Positions 33,685-44,603 of a DNA stretch of 64,000 nucleotides are shown here, piece after piece. The first letter of the stretch is position 1. Each line of letters starts with the position of its first letter. Source of the DNA: Persicaria tinctoria (lineage: Eukaryota; Streptophyta; Magnoliopsida; Caryophyllales; Polygonaceae); assembly GCA_037127255.1 (NCBI GenBank), contig JBANSL010000004.1, forward strand, positions 28,176,467 through 28,240,466. Direction: 5' to 3'. The position numbers were made by a program, and so were the translations under genes. The notes under the pieces were generated by a model, which worked only from the letters and a program-made list of their open reading frames with translations, was not told the origin of the DNA and ran no database searches.

Positions 33685-34841
33685 TGTGGAATAGGCAGAT
33701 ATAAAGCACGCAAATACTCTAGAGGGGGGGGGGGGGTTGAATAGAGTATGCAAACTTTTCGCAATCACAGAAATCGTAAGACCTTACCACCAGAAGTAGG
33801 ATCTTATCGGAGGAACAAATACGAGTTAGTAAGAGATAACGAACAAGAATTTGAGCAAAAGTAAATTAAGAACATAAAGTAAAGGACACAGTACTTGTTA
33901 ATGAGGTTCGGCACAACCGCCTACGTCCCCGCCTAGGGTTATCCAACCCGTAGAATTCAATACACTTTATTTCACTTTATCTTATTAGCTCCAGATACAA
34001 CCTTTAGAAGACTTTCCCTCTTCTAGACTAACTTCCTATCTAGCAACCCAAGTACACTAGCGAAATAAAGCTTCTATGAGTACCGGAGTACTCTATACTT
34101 TTGGGTAAAGAACTCTTAGTATAACCTAGATGAATTGTACTATAAAGCTCGAATGAAACCTCACACACTCAAAGTAAATACAACACATAGCGAGAAGAGC
34201 GATGTGAGATCAAATAATTTTGTAGGAGACGAGACTTGCATAGATCAGTATGTTCTTGTAGACTTGTGTATTCTGCAATCTTTCTCTTCTTCTTTGAATA
34301 GGCCAGCACGTTCAACTTCAAATCAAACGTCTGACTTTGCTCCACGTTTGTTTAAGAGTCGTTGCGCCGAATCCTAATGGAGAGATCTTCGGTCTTGTTT
34401 GAACCACATTCCACATTCCAGAACCTTCAACTTGGATATGTTGGAATCTTGAGTGAAAAGATATGTTGGAGGAGCCTTGTACTTTGTTCAAACAGATCCT
34501 GCAAAATCTCAACAAATTTGGCTGACAACAAATATAATAGAGATAAGATGTTGTCCAAAACTCTATATCCAATAGTCCAATACATAGCCCGGAGAACTAT
34601 TAAGGCCCAATACTTATACAAATATAAGCCCAATAAATATTGGTCCTTAGAATCTGATCTGTAAGCTTAAATAGGCCCATTTAACAAATAAGCCCATTCA
34701 AAAAGAGTCCGAGTCTTTTTGTGCAATACTTTGAGCCATTCGGTAAGATCTTACCAAATTCTGGAAACCCGAGTTTTGGCTTTCATCAACCAAGGCCTTA
34801 GTCTTCATTAATCCGGTATTATCATCAAGGTGGAGTTAACA
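33685..34841 (-). repeat. 3' LTR of copia A
   Basis: The LTR starts at 34841 on the minus strand with TGTTAACTCCACCTTGATG after the polypurine tract and runs left to about 33685. Shared with the copia B LTR are GGTTCGGCAC...CCTACGTCCCCGCCTAGGG and an ATACTCTA/TAGAGTAT inverted repeat enclosing a 13-G run (33724-33736). The left end is estimated. Confidence 0.75.
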
Positions 34842-34857
34842 ATCTCTCCCTTGATGA
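34842..34857 (-). promoter_or_regulatory. Polypurine tract of copia A
   Basis: TCATCAAGGGAGAGAT on the minus strand directly precedes the LTR start TGTTAACTCC. Copia B has TCATCAAGGGGGAGAT at 40391-40406. Confidence 0.8.
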
Positions 34858-35059
34858 AAGACAAAACCTGTAAACTTGTGCACCTGTTTCCAGTAGAAGA
34901 TAAAAATCATGCAGCATATATAAACATAGTGCAATAGCTAATGTTGGACCAAAGAGTTTAAAAACCTAAAAACAGTAAGGCCAGCAAAACAAAAGTAAGG
35001 CCTTACAATTCAGAGTTCTCCCTCTTTTTGTGTTTCAACAAGAAGGGAAGAGAGAGTTT

Positions 35060-36560
35060 TCAACAGACATCACCAGAAAGTTTAAAAAACATGAATACCC
35101 AAAATAGTTTTAAAACCAACAAGAGACATAGCCCCAGACACCATCGCTCATCATCAGAAAGCACGACCACCTCCTCATACCATTCTCCATATCTAGGGGG
35201 AACACCGTCTTCGTCTGGGCGTTCTCGGAAGATCTTCTCACGCCACCGGTTCTTCGCGTTCAGCACAGTGTGGTTCTTCCACATTTCAGCTTGCTTCCTA
35301 GCCTCCGCATCCCACCATTTCTTGACTATGTCATACTCCTCCACAGTGAGGATATTTGGCTCAGGGAAGAGTGGGCGTAGGATGAAGCAGTTTAGAACTT
35401 TACGCTCACAGGTGAAGAGAACATTCTTCGCAATTTCCTCGACATGTTTGACAGCGTCTGCAACCATCGACATAATAGAAGTAGTGGCCCTGTGGTTCAT
35501 GCCACAAAGCAGGAAAAGCTGATTCAGCTTTTCATTCATGATCATGAGCCGCTGGTGGCTATCGTCTTGGCGATCCGCAATATCAGTTCTGGCGGAGTTC
35601 AAATCCTTCCTAAGAGCATTGACCTCCGCTTCCAGATACTCAATCCTCTGCTCAAGCTTCATAGTGTCTCCCTAGGACGGTGTCTTCATAATCCAACCAC
35701 CGGCCAGATTCTGTTCAATCCCCAATCGTTTCCAGCAGTCCTCATCAATACGGCATGTGTGTGAGACATGTTCCTCCCCTTGTGTGTCAATGTCAAAGAA
35801 TTCGAAGATCTTGGGGAGAAAATTGGCATAAGGAAGAGGAGCGGTCAAAGGGGTATTTATGGTGTGGAGCATGTAGGTGAGTATAAGATCAGGAACATCA
35901 ACCTCATGACCCGCCATGATCAGATAGAGAATGTGAAGCAAGTTGTCAGTGACAAGCTCGCGAGAGTTCTTTCTGCGCAAGATACAACGAGCGAGGAGAG
36001 TGAACACCAATTTAGCCTCAAGGGAAAGGATGTTGTGACTGTGTTTAGGCTTGGGTTTGAAGGACTCAGGAGGAGGGACGGGATGCACAAAGAACTCTTT
36101 CTGGGCTTTCCGAATAAAGTACGCCTTGGAAGGATGATCTTGGGTATTGACAGTTTCAGGAACGCCAAGGATGAGGGCTAAGTTAGAACGGGTGAGGGTA
36201 ATTTCACGCTGCTTTACTTGAGATGAGAGAGTAAGTACTCCCTGTTCTCCATTGGCAGTAAGGTTCACAAAGAACAATCTAGTAAGGCGAGGATAGGCAA
36301 CAATGCCAGGGTTCAGAAGGGACCAGACATGCGAGTTCTTTAGGAGATTGACACACGGGAGGTTTGTGGATTCTAGAAAATCTAGATCCACATGATCACA
36401 GAAGTTAATGGGTCGATTAACGTACCCATCCTTCCACATCCTGGATTTAGTGTGACTTCCAAACCAAGAGAGAGGGGCATTGGAGAATACCTCAAGATTT
36501 GCCGGGGTTTGAAGACGATGTTGATGTGGGGCCTTCTTAGGAGCGCGAGGATATTTCCCT
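35060..36560 (-). pseudogene. Extra ORF after pol (putative plant transposon protein domain), copia A
   Basis: The main frame runs from 36439 to a TAG at 35672-35674 and continues in the same frame to 35060, so one nonsense codon splits a protein of about 460 residues. The N-terminal half (DHVDLDFLESTNLPC, YPRLTRLFFVNLTANG, LTRSNLALILGVP) has the pattern of the 'putative plant transposon protein' domain (Pfam PF20167, from memory). The part after the stop starts with a coiled coil (MKLEQRIEYLEAEVNALRKD) and has a Trp-rich end. Function is unknown; related ORFs occupy the env-like position 3' of pol in SIRE-type elements. The beginning is lost: sequence up to about 36560 belongs to this ORF in a shifted frame and then jumps into RT. 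Copia B carries a diverged second copy. Confidence 0.7.
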
Positions 36561-39240
36561 TGATTAGATGTGATTCCTTCGGATTAGCCTGGAATCTTGC
36601 ACATATGCAAACACTGAACATGATGTCAGGTCTGCTCGCAGTAAGATAGAGAAGGGAGCCGATGATACCTCTATATTCTTTCTGATTTACCTCTTTTCCA
36701 GTAAGATCTTGATCTAGAGAAAAAGTGGAGGTCATAGGATTCTTAACTACCTTGGAATCGATCATCTTGTACTTCTTGAGTAGGTCTCGTATATATTTCC
36801 CTTGGTTAAGGAAAATACCTTTTGAACTTTGATGTACGTGAAGTCCAAGAAAGAAATTTAGCTCTCCCATCAGGCTCATCTCGAATTCTTTGCACATAAT
36901 ATTAGAGAAATCCTTGCACAAAGAATCATTAGTAGCTCCAAAAAGAATATCATCTACATAGATTTGGACGACAAGGATGTCCTTACCATGAGTTTTGATA
37001 AAGAGAGTTTTGTCAATCAACCCCCTTTTAAAATTATTTTGGAAGAGATATTTTGAAAGTCGCTCGTACCAAGCTCTTGGGGCTTGCTTTTATCCATGTA
37101 GAGCTTTGTCAAGCTTAAATACATGCTCTGGAAATTCATCGCTTTCAAAACCGGGAGGTTGAGTGACATACACTTCCTCATCTAGAAACTCATTTAGAAA
37201 GGCACACTTTACATCCTTTTGATAAAGTTTAATATTCATAAAAGAAGAAAAAGCAAGAAGCATACGGATAGCTTCAAGTCTGGCTACGGGAGCGAAAGTC
37301 TGCTCGTAGTCAATACCTTCCTCTTGATTATATCCTTGAGCAACTAGTCGTGCCTTATTTCGGATAATATTACCTCCTTCATCTAGCTTGTTTCGAAATA
37401 CCCATCGAGTTCCAATAATAGATTTACCCTTCGGCCTTGCCGTAAGGGTCCATACTTTATTGCGCTTAAACTCGTTAAGCTCATTTTGCATAGCTATGAT
37501 CCAATCCGGTTCATTGAGAGCATTGGTATATTTCTTTGGTTACACAAGAGAAACAAATGCGTGAAAAGCACATAAGTTTCTAAGTTTAAAACAAGTTAGA
37601 CACCAGATGAAGGATCAGAAATGATATCCGTAGTGGAGTGAGATGAAACATGTTTGAATTTTCTCCTTGTAGATCCTTGGTTAGATACTGGAGCGTTAGG
37701 AACTGACGGATAAAGCTCCCGAGGTTGAGGAGGACTAGTAGGATACGGTTCCAGAGGCTCGGGAGGTATTTCATCTTCAAGACTGGCTTCATTTGCAAGG
37801 CCTTGAGATTGAGTTCCAGGGCCTTGTGATAGCTCAGTAAGATCTTGAAATGGCTCCTGCATATTACTAGATTTGCTCTTCTCTTGACCATTGGCTTCTC
37901 CTTCTGACTCGTCTTCCTCGTTAGTATTCAAGTTGAGATCTGCAAACCCTTCACTCAAGGTACCGTTATCACTTTCCTCAAATAAAACATGGATACTTTC
38001 TTCGACTACCTTAGTACATTTATTGAATACTCGATAAGCCTTGCTTTGAGACGAGTATCCAAGAAATATACCTTCGTCGCTACGTGCATCAAATTTCCCA
38101 AGATTATCCTTACCATTGTTATGCACGTAACACGTACATCCAAATGGTTTAAAGTATGATATGCTTGGTTTTCTTCCTTTAAAAAACTCATAAGAAGTTT
38201 TCTTTAGAATAGATCTAATTAAACATCCATTGAGAATATAGTTTGCTATGTTTACAGCCTCTTCCCAGTATGACTTTGGCAGGTTATTCTCCAATAGCAG
38301 TGTCCTTAACATCTCTTCCAGTGTGCGGTTCTTTCGTTCCACAACCCCATTTTGTTGAGGTGTCCTAGGAGCTGAAAAATTGTGAGAAATACCATATTTC
38401 GCACAGAATAAATCAAAGTTTAATTGATCAAATTCTCTACCATGATCGCTTTTAATAGAAACGATAGATATGTTTTTCAAGGTTTGTAACTCCTTACAAA
38501 GTTTTGAAAAATAAAACAGAGTTTTTGATTTATCTTTAAGTGAATCGAGAATAATCATCAACAATAACAAGTATGTATTGCTTAATTTGGGAGATTTGAC
38601 GCGCATAGGTCCACATAGATCCATGTGTAGAAGTTCTAGAGGTCTAGTAGTACTAACGGCCTTTTTCTTCTTGAAAGAGCTACGAGTATGTTTACCTCTT
38701 GAGCAGGCTTTGCAGAGATCATCTACCTTGAAGTTTAGATCAGGAAGACCTCGTACAAGTTCCCTTGACTAGAGTTTATCGAGAGTGTGCATACGTATAT
38801 GTCCAAGTCGCCTGTGCCACACCCTTGGATCCTCTAATAAAACCTTGAGACATTTTAGATTGGAGCCTGAAATACGATCAGTGTTAACAGCATAAATGTT
38901 AGAGTCTCTAAAGGCAGTAAGAACAACATCTCCTGTTTCCTCATTTTATACGACACATTTCTTCTCCTTGAAGCTGACAAGATTGCCTCGACCACAAAGT
39001 TGTGAAACACTAAGAAGATTATATTTGAGGCCATCAACAAGATAAACATCTTTAATAAAATTGTTTGGATCAACACCAATGATACCGATACCGATGATGT
39101 CACATTTTCCTTTATCACCAAGAGTAATAGTGCCACTGGATTGCCTTTTTAAATTGTGATCAAGAGATTCTTTTCCACTCATATGCCTTGAGCAACCGCT
39201 ATCCATTATCCACTTTTGATCCTCAGTCTTGGTGATATCC
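36560..39240 (-). pseudogene. Copia A protease-integrase-reverse transcriptase
   Basis: Read right to left: the protease start DSGCSRHMSG (39206) with a Gly-Cys-Ser active-site context; GAG-pre-integrase zinc finger (HRRLGHIRMH, CKACSRGKH near 38700-38790) with a stop near 38770; integrase with SDHGREFD and APRTPQQNGVVERKNRTLEEM (second Asp and the Glu present). In the region of the first catalytic Asp the proper frame (VDDYSRFT) is shifted out by small deletions near 38550. RT occupies 37491-36560 in one frame with a stop near 37090; its YVDDILFGA box is at about 36950. The frame breaks after ARFQANPKESHL, where RNase H should begin, and joins the extra ORF. No activity expected. Confidence 0.88.
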
Positions 39241-39340
39241 TGTAAAACAAAAAATCAACCTTTCCGGCTTGACCAATAGACCGATTTGGATCTGTTATGG
39301 GGGGGGGGGTAAACCATGAAGGTTCGTTAATGTATAACAA

Positions 39341-40390
39341 TGTAATATAAAGATACTCTAGAAGGGGGGGGGGGTGAATAGAGTATGCCGGATTTTCGCA
39401 GATAATCTCAAGACTTTTGAAGCTCTTGCAAAACCCTTTGAGATTAGACGTAATTCTTTCTTCTGGAAAACCTGGATCACAACAGAGTTATACAATTCGA
39501 AACAAGTGCGGAAATATGGTAAATCAGTAAGTAAAGGACGCAATGAATTGTTTAGGAGGTTCGGCACGAACTTGGCCTACGTCCCCGCCTAGGGTTCTTC
39601 CAAAACCCTAGGATTCAACCAGCTTTTATTGATTCACAAGACTTCGGATCCTAATAGCTCACCGAGAAGCATGTCTCTTATACAATTGCAATCTAGTCAA
39701 CTCACGTTCCCTTGGAGTCCTAGACCAATCTAGAAGAGCCTCACCTCTCTCAACTATCTAGTACAATCCTCTTACACTTAGTGAATCAATCGCCTAGTGT
39801 CCACTTCTTGAGTTACAAACTCTCAAGTATAACACTCACTCAAAATATATCCTATAAGCTCACTGTGTAACTCTCAAATGCTTTGAAACAAAATAAACGA
39901 CTCTTAAGAACTTAGCAGAAAGCACACGTAGAAGACAGATTTGACTTAAAGGCTTGAGTGTATGAAAGCTTGTGTCCAACCAATGTATCTCTGTCTTCCC
40001 CTCTTCCTTTTCTTTATATTGAACAAATCGACGCCTCTTTCAAAGAAGGATCTTCACCAACGGCTAGAGCAGATCATGGCTTTAGAGGTAATCTTCACAA
40101 TCTTCTATTTGGGGAAACTCGGAAGCCATGATTTCCGATTTGATTCTTCTCAACTTCAAGCTTTAAGGAAGGAGATATTTATTCGAAAAAACTTGCTGAA
40201 ATGTTAGTGCATAATATCTGGCAATATATTAATAATAATAATAGCATATAATAATATCCGCAAATAATAATCATAATGTACAGGTTTTGTGTTTCATCAA
40301 CACAGTTGTACCTTCAAGACCTTTGACACTAACTGAGTGTCAAAGCCTTTGAAACTATTTCCGATTTTCATCAAGGGAGTGGAGTTATCA
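39341..40390 (-). repeat. 3' LTR of copia B
   Basis: It begins on the minus strand at 40390 with TGATAACTCCACTCCC after the polypurine tract and runs left to about 39341 (TGTAATATAAAG on plus). It carries the same ATACTCTA/TAGAGTAT arms with an 11-G run (39364-39374). Another 11-G run lies just outside at 39299-39309. The left end is estimated. Confidence 0.75.
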
Positions 40391-40961
40391 ATCTCCCCCT
40401 TGATGAAAGACAAAACATGTGCATCCCTGTAACTTAGTCAAGCAGATATATCATAAGCAAAATCGGACTAAGTACCTGCATGGTGTTAGACAAATGTTGG
40501 ATCATAATTTTAAAGCGAGAAACATCTAACCAAAAGTAAAAAAAAACAAGGTCTTCCAAGACCCTTGGTCCAAGACCCTTGGTTCACAGCAGTTGTAAAG
40601 TTTAAAGTCTAAACCATCATCAGATCATCTCCCCCTTTTTGTCTTTCAACAAAGGGAGTAGGGTAAAACAGTAACCAAAAGTTTTAAAGAAGTATCCAAA
40701 ACCAGTAGTGTTCAAAATAGGGGTTAGGGTAGGGTAGGGTTTATGATTCATCATCAGGAGAACCATCCGTGAACAGCACCCTCAGCTCGTGCAACAACTT
40801 AGACACCCCGCTCATCTCCAGCGAAAACTCTCTATACAACTCCTTGATGTTCAGGCGAACTTCCTCCAAGCCCAATCCAGGTTGTCCATGCGCTCATCAA
40901 TGGCAGAGGCAGTCAGAAGAGTTTTTGAGGGAGAGGCAAGACTCCAAGTCCCTTGGGGGGA

Positions 40962-42417
40962 CTAAGTGATGTCAATCTTCTCAAAGCTCTTGGAGTCGAA
41001 TTTACCCATATGATGTTGTTGTTCTTCATTTTTTAAATCGATTTCAGAAGCTTTGAAGATATGGGTCAAAAGGTTGGCAAAGGGGAGGGGAGTTCCTTTT
41101 CTGGCTTTGCGAGTGTGAGCCATGGATCGTAGGATTGTATTGGCCAGATTAAGATCATGGCCATTCAAAATTCGGTATAGAAGAACCATAGCGTTATCAG
41201 TTAGGAGGGAGCCAGAGTTCATTCGGGGTAAGAGGCATCTCACAATGATGTTGAAGATGATTTTTGCCTCGAGAGTAAGGGACGAGTGGGTATGCTATTT
41301 TGTGGTGTTGTTGGATGCTTCGGGGAACAGGTATTTGTATCGGGCAAGAGCAACAAACTGTTATTTTGTGGGGGTTTCAGGAGAGGGTGGACAAGGTCTA
41401 GGAAGGCCAAGGAGATCAGCGAAGTCCATGGAGTTGAAGGTGATTCTAACTCCCTTGACGATTGATTCCAAGGACCAACCATCAGCATTGTGTTTGGCTT
41501 TGAGGTTTATATAAAACAGACGGGTGAGTTGGGGATAGTAAACAGATTCAAGGTTTTGAAGGGTCCAGGCAGAGGTTTGTTTGAGGAGAGAGATGCAGGG
41601 TAGGTTTAAAGCTTCCAAAAACTCAAGATCAATGAAATCAGAAGAACATATCTTACGAGTTCTAAACTCATCTACCCACTTTCCAGCCATCTTATCATTT
41701 TCAAACCAGGAGGAGGGCAAGGATTGGTTTACCTGGATAAGTGCAGGCGGATCGGCGTTCTTCCTGCAAGCCTTTGTGGGAGCAGTCCTCTTGACAAGCG
41801 CGTCAATGCTTCTGAGAGTGCCTTTCCTTATGCGCTTGGGAGATGGGGGCTTTGGTGCAGGGGCTTTGCGCTTCTTTGGAGACGGGGGAGGAGGAGGAGG
41901 AGAAGGAGGAGAAGGAGGAGAAGGAACAGGTTCTGGCTCCTCATCCTCTTCATCCTCAGACCCCGAGTCCTCAACGGACCCTTCAGTATCGTCTCCCTCA
42001 GCATTCTCGTCGTTTGCAGTCTCTTCGTCCTCCTCTTCCTCTTCAGTGGGAACCTCCTACTATGCAACTCTTTGGGCCTCTTCTTCGGCCTCTTTTCTAG
42101 CTTTCTCAGCCTCTTCCTCGGCTCTTTTCCTTGCTTGATCAACCTCTTCCTCGACATTTTTCTTTCTCTGGGCCTCTTCCTCGGCTTCCTTTGCAGCATC
42201 TCGCTCTAGAATCTCATCAAGATCCTCCTCTTCCTCTTTTTCCTCCTCTTTCTCGGCAATGATTTTCATTTTCCCTTTTTGCTTGGCACTGAGTAATTTC
42301 TTCGTCGAGCGCTTTAGTGACCGCTTGATTTCAGCAATAGTGCTCTTAGGGACGGTGCTCGGGACAATAGCTGGGACAATGGCTTGAGAAGGTGGTCTTC
42401 TTGGATTTGGGTGCCAT
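40962..42417 (-). pseudogene. Extra ORF after pol, copia B
   Basis: A start ATG at 42417 (MAPKSKKTTF) is followed by a basic region, a shift, and then one frame from 42269 to 40962 with stops near 42060 (two TAG codons in a row), 41361 and 41290. Order: a long Glu/Lys/Arg/Ala coiled coil (EEEAEKARKEAEEEAQ), an acidic stretch (DEEDEEPEP), a Pro/Ser run (SPPPPPPSP, 41880-41930), a basic KKRKAPAPKPPSPKRIRKG likely nuclear signal, and the conserved domain (FIDLEFLEALNLPC, YYPQLTRLFYINLKAK, FADLLGLP, NGHDLNLANTI). The N-terminal charged half is what copia A lost. Same order in two elements suggests a real structural protein of this lineage; role unknown. Confidence 0.7.
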
Positions 42418-42550
42418 GGATGAGATTCGGCTAGGCTTCCAGAAAAAGGTTGAAGAAGGAGTTTAAGAGAGGGTTTAGTTAAATCTGGAGAGGTGAGAAA
42501 TTAGGGTAAAGTTTGTGGTTTAAAAAGGGTGAGAGGGTTAAGTTGATGGG

Positions 42551-44603
42551 TGTTGTGAGGAGGAAATCAAGTAGGAAATATAATAAAATAATTCAAACCA
42601 GATTTAGGCCCACGCAAATAATTACAAGACTCCTCCAATGCAGTAAGAGAAAGTCAGGATCGAATCCACGAGGAAGCGTGTCAGCGGATCCTAGGTAGCT
42701 GTAAATCTCACAGAAAACCGACAGAAAACAGAAACACAGAAACAAAGAACGAAAGACAGAAATAAACAGAAAATAGCAAACGAAAGCAGAAATAAAAGCA
42801 AAGCAACAGACGTACTCGATCTCGACGACACCCTACTCGAGATCGACTAACAGCAGTGAAGACAGAAACTGAAAAATCGACAACAGAAGCACAACAGTAA
42901 CTCGACCTAGACTAAAACCTACTCGAGATCGACTAAGGTCTACTCGATCTCGACAAGACCTTACTCTGTATCGACTAAAAATGCAGAAAGTGTAAATTGC
43001 AAATTCTCGAACCCAAAACTCAAAATTCCGACGAAATAAATTAATATAATAAAGAACTTCCAAAGCCAGGGTATCAACACCACAACGATAACCATGCAAA
43101 GTAACATATAAAGGCATAAAAGATCATGTTTTCCATCAAAATAACTTTCGTTACTAACAAATAGGCATATAGAGGCTTTCACATAAACCCTAATTGTTTC
43201 TAACCCTTTTCACATAATTAATCCAAGTTGCATTAAGATCACTTTCGCTTCAATAACACAAACAAGGATCACCTTCAACTCTCGCAAAAGAATCATGCTC
43301 ATAGGGATAGAAGATGAATTGCATGAAAAGATCTGACCTTTACCGCATAACCTCACATGGCCACCGTCGGGCTCACCCCAGCCCCAGAAGTAGGTGGACT
43401 ACTCACGCCTCATCGCAATAGTAGGCATTGATTGATAAAAAGAAACTTGCATTAAACTATATTCAAAGCCTTTACAATCCCGGCAATCAACTTTCGCTGA
43501 ACGCCAAAACCTTAAAAACCTTAGAACTCCTAAAACTTCTCTGTGGAACTACTTGTCTCTAGCTTGTGAATTGAATTTAATGAATGACCAGCCCCTAGGG
43601 CTTTATTTATAGCCTTCTATTCCTTGCTAATCAAGGATAGAAATATCTATCTTTATCTCAATTTATATCTACTAGCTAAAAGATAAATAAATGCAACAAC
43701 AGAATTAAATCTAAAAGGAAAAGATAAATCTAAACTAGGTAAGATGTCTTTATGTTGATAGGTCTTCCTTCCATAGATAGAATTTGATAGATCTCGGCCA
43801 AAATCGGATTTCTTCGGCCCCAAGGACTCCCAGCTCGAGTAGGCCTGCTCAAACGCGTTACGCGGCTTCGGACGTGGCTCGTCGATCTCGACCAGCTCTC
43901 CTCGAGATCGAGTAGGATTCGTCGTCTGGCTGGCTTGGTCGGGTGGCTCTACTCGACATGGCTCAGATCTGGTGGTTCTGGCTCCTCGATCTCGACCAAG
44001 GGTACTCGAGATCGAGTAGAGTGTGGTCGAGGATGACTCGGACTGATGTTGTCGAGGACTCCTCCTCAGCGTGGACTCGGACTGGCGCAGGGTGGCTCCT
44101 CGATCTCGACAAGGACTCCTCCTCAGCATGGACTCAGTGTCCTCGATCAGCTCTGCTCGACCAGGTGTGCTCGGACAGCCTTTGTCGAGATCGAGTAGAG
44201 GCTAGTCGATCTCGAGTAGAGTTCTCTCAACTTTCTGCTCCGTTCTTGAAGCGCACTTTTCCGAGTCCTCGTTCGTTGGATTGACGCGTATGACCATGCG
44301 TTGGAAAGCTCTTTCCGAGGGCTACAACTCTCCTGAAGACATCAAAGCTTGATTCAGAACGAAGAACGGTGAAAAATGGCCTTTTCTCCAGCTGCACCAT
44401 TCTTAGGCTCTCCATGAGTTTCCTTTAAGCTCCAAAGTGCGTCCGATTTCTGCGAAATATAACAAAAACTTGTGTAGACCTCCATATATTGCAAATAAGT
44501 GTAAACTACACAGATTTTGTATTATTCTAACCCAAATGCATGCAATGTATGCAGAAATCGATATAAAAGTAAGTGTAAAACGTGACAAATTAGGCTCACA
44601 ACA
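42551..44603 (-). repeat. 3' LTR of copy c (2053 bp)
   Basis: About eleven TCGATCTCGA/TCGAGATCGA sites are readable by eye: four between 42810 and 42960, seven between 43878 and 44215, in both orientations. CTATAAATAAAG (minus, 43601-43612) is the probable TATA box. Compared with the 5' LTR it has a replaced segment at 44113-44135. Confidence 0.95.

Larger units (their letters stand above)
33685..39240 (-). mobile_element. SIRE-like Ty1/copia element A, 5' part missing
   Basis: On the minus strand, from right to left: protease start, GAG-pre-integrase, integrase, reverse transcriptase, an internal deletion joining RT to an extra ORF, then a polypurine tract and 3' LTR. gag and the 5' LTR are absent; just past 39240 the sequence gives way to about 100 bases of spacer and the 3' LTR of copia B. 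The RT (for example [27 protein letters not shown] region) and the tract CATCAAGGGAGAGAT are SIRE/Maximus-like. Confidence 0.85.

Noticed and set aside
34135..34664. Short frames on both strands in the copia A LTR
   Set aside because: Within LTR sequence, not shared with the copia B LTR, no motif.
41581..42209. Plus-strand frames of 185 and 161 codons rich in Gly/Ser or Leu/Phe, looking like membrane or glycine-rich proteins
   Set aside because: They are antisense to the charged and proline-rich part of the copia B extra ORF, whose conserved domain is on the minus strand.
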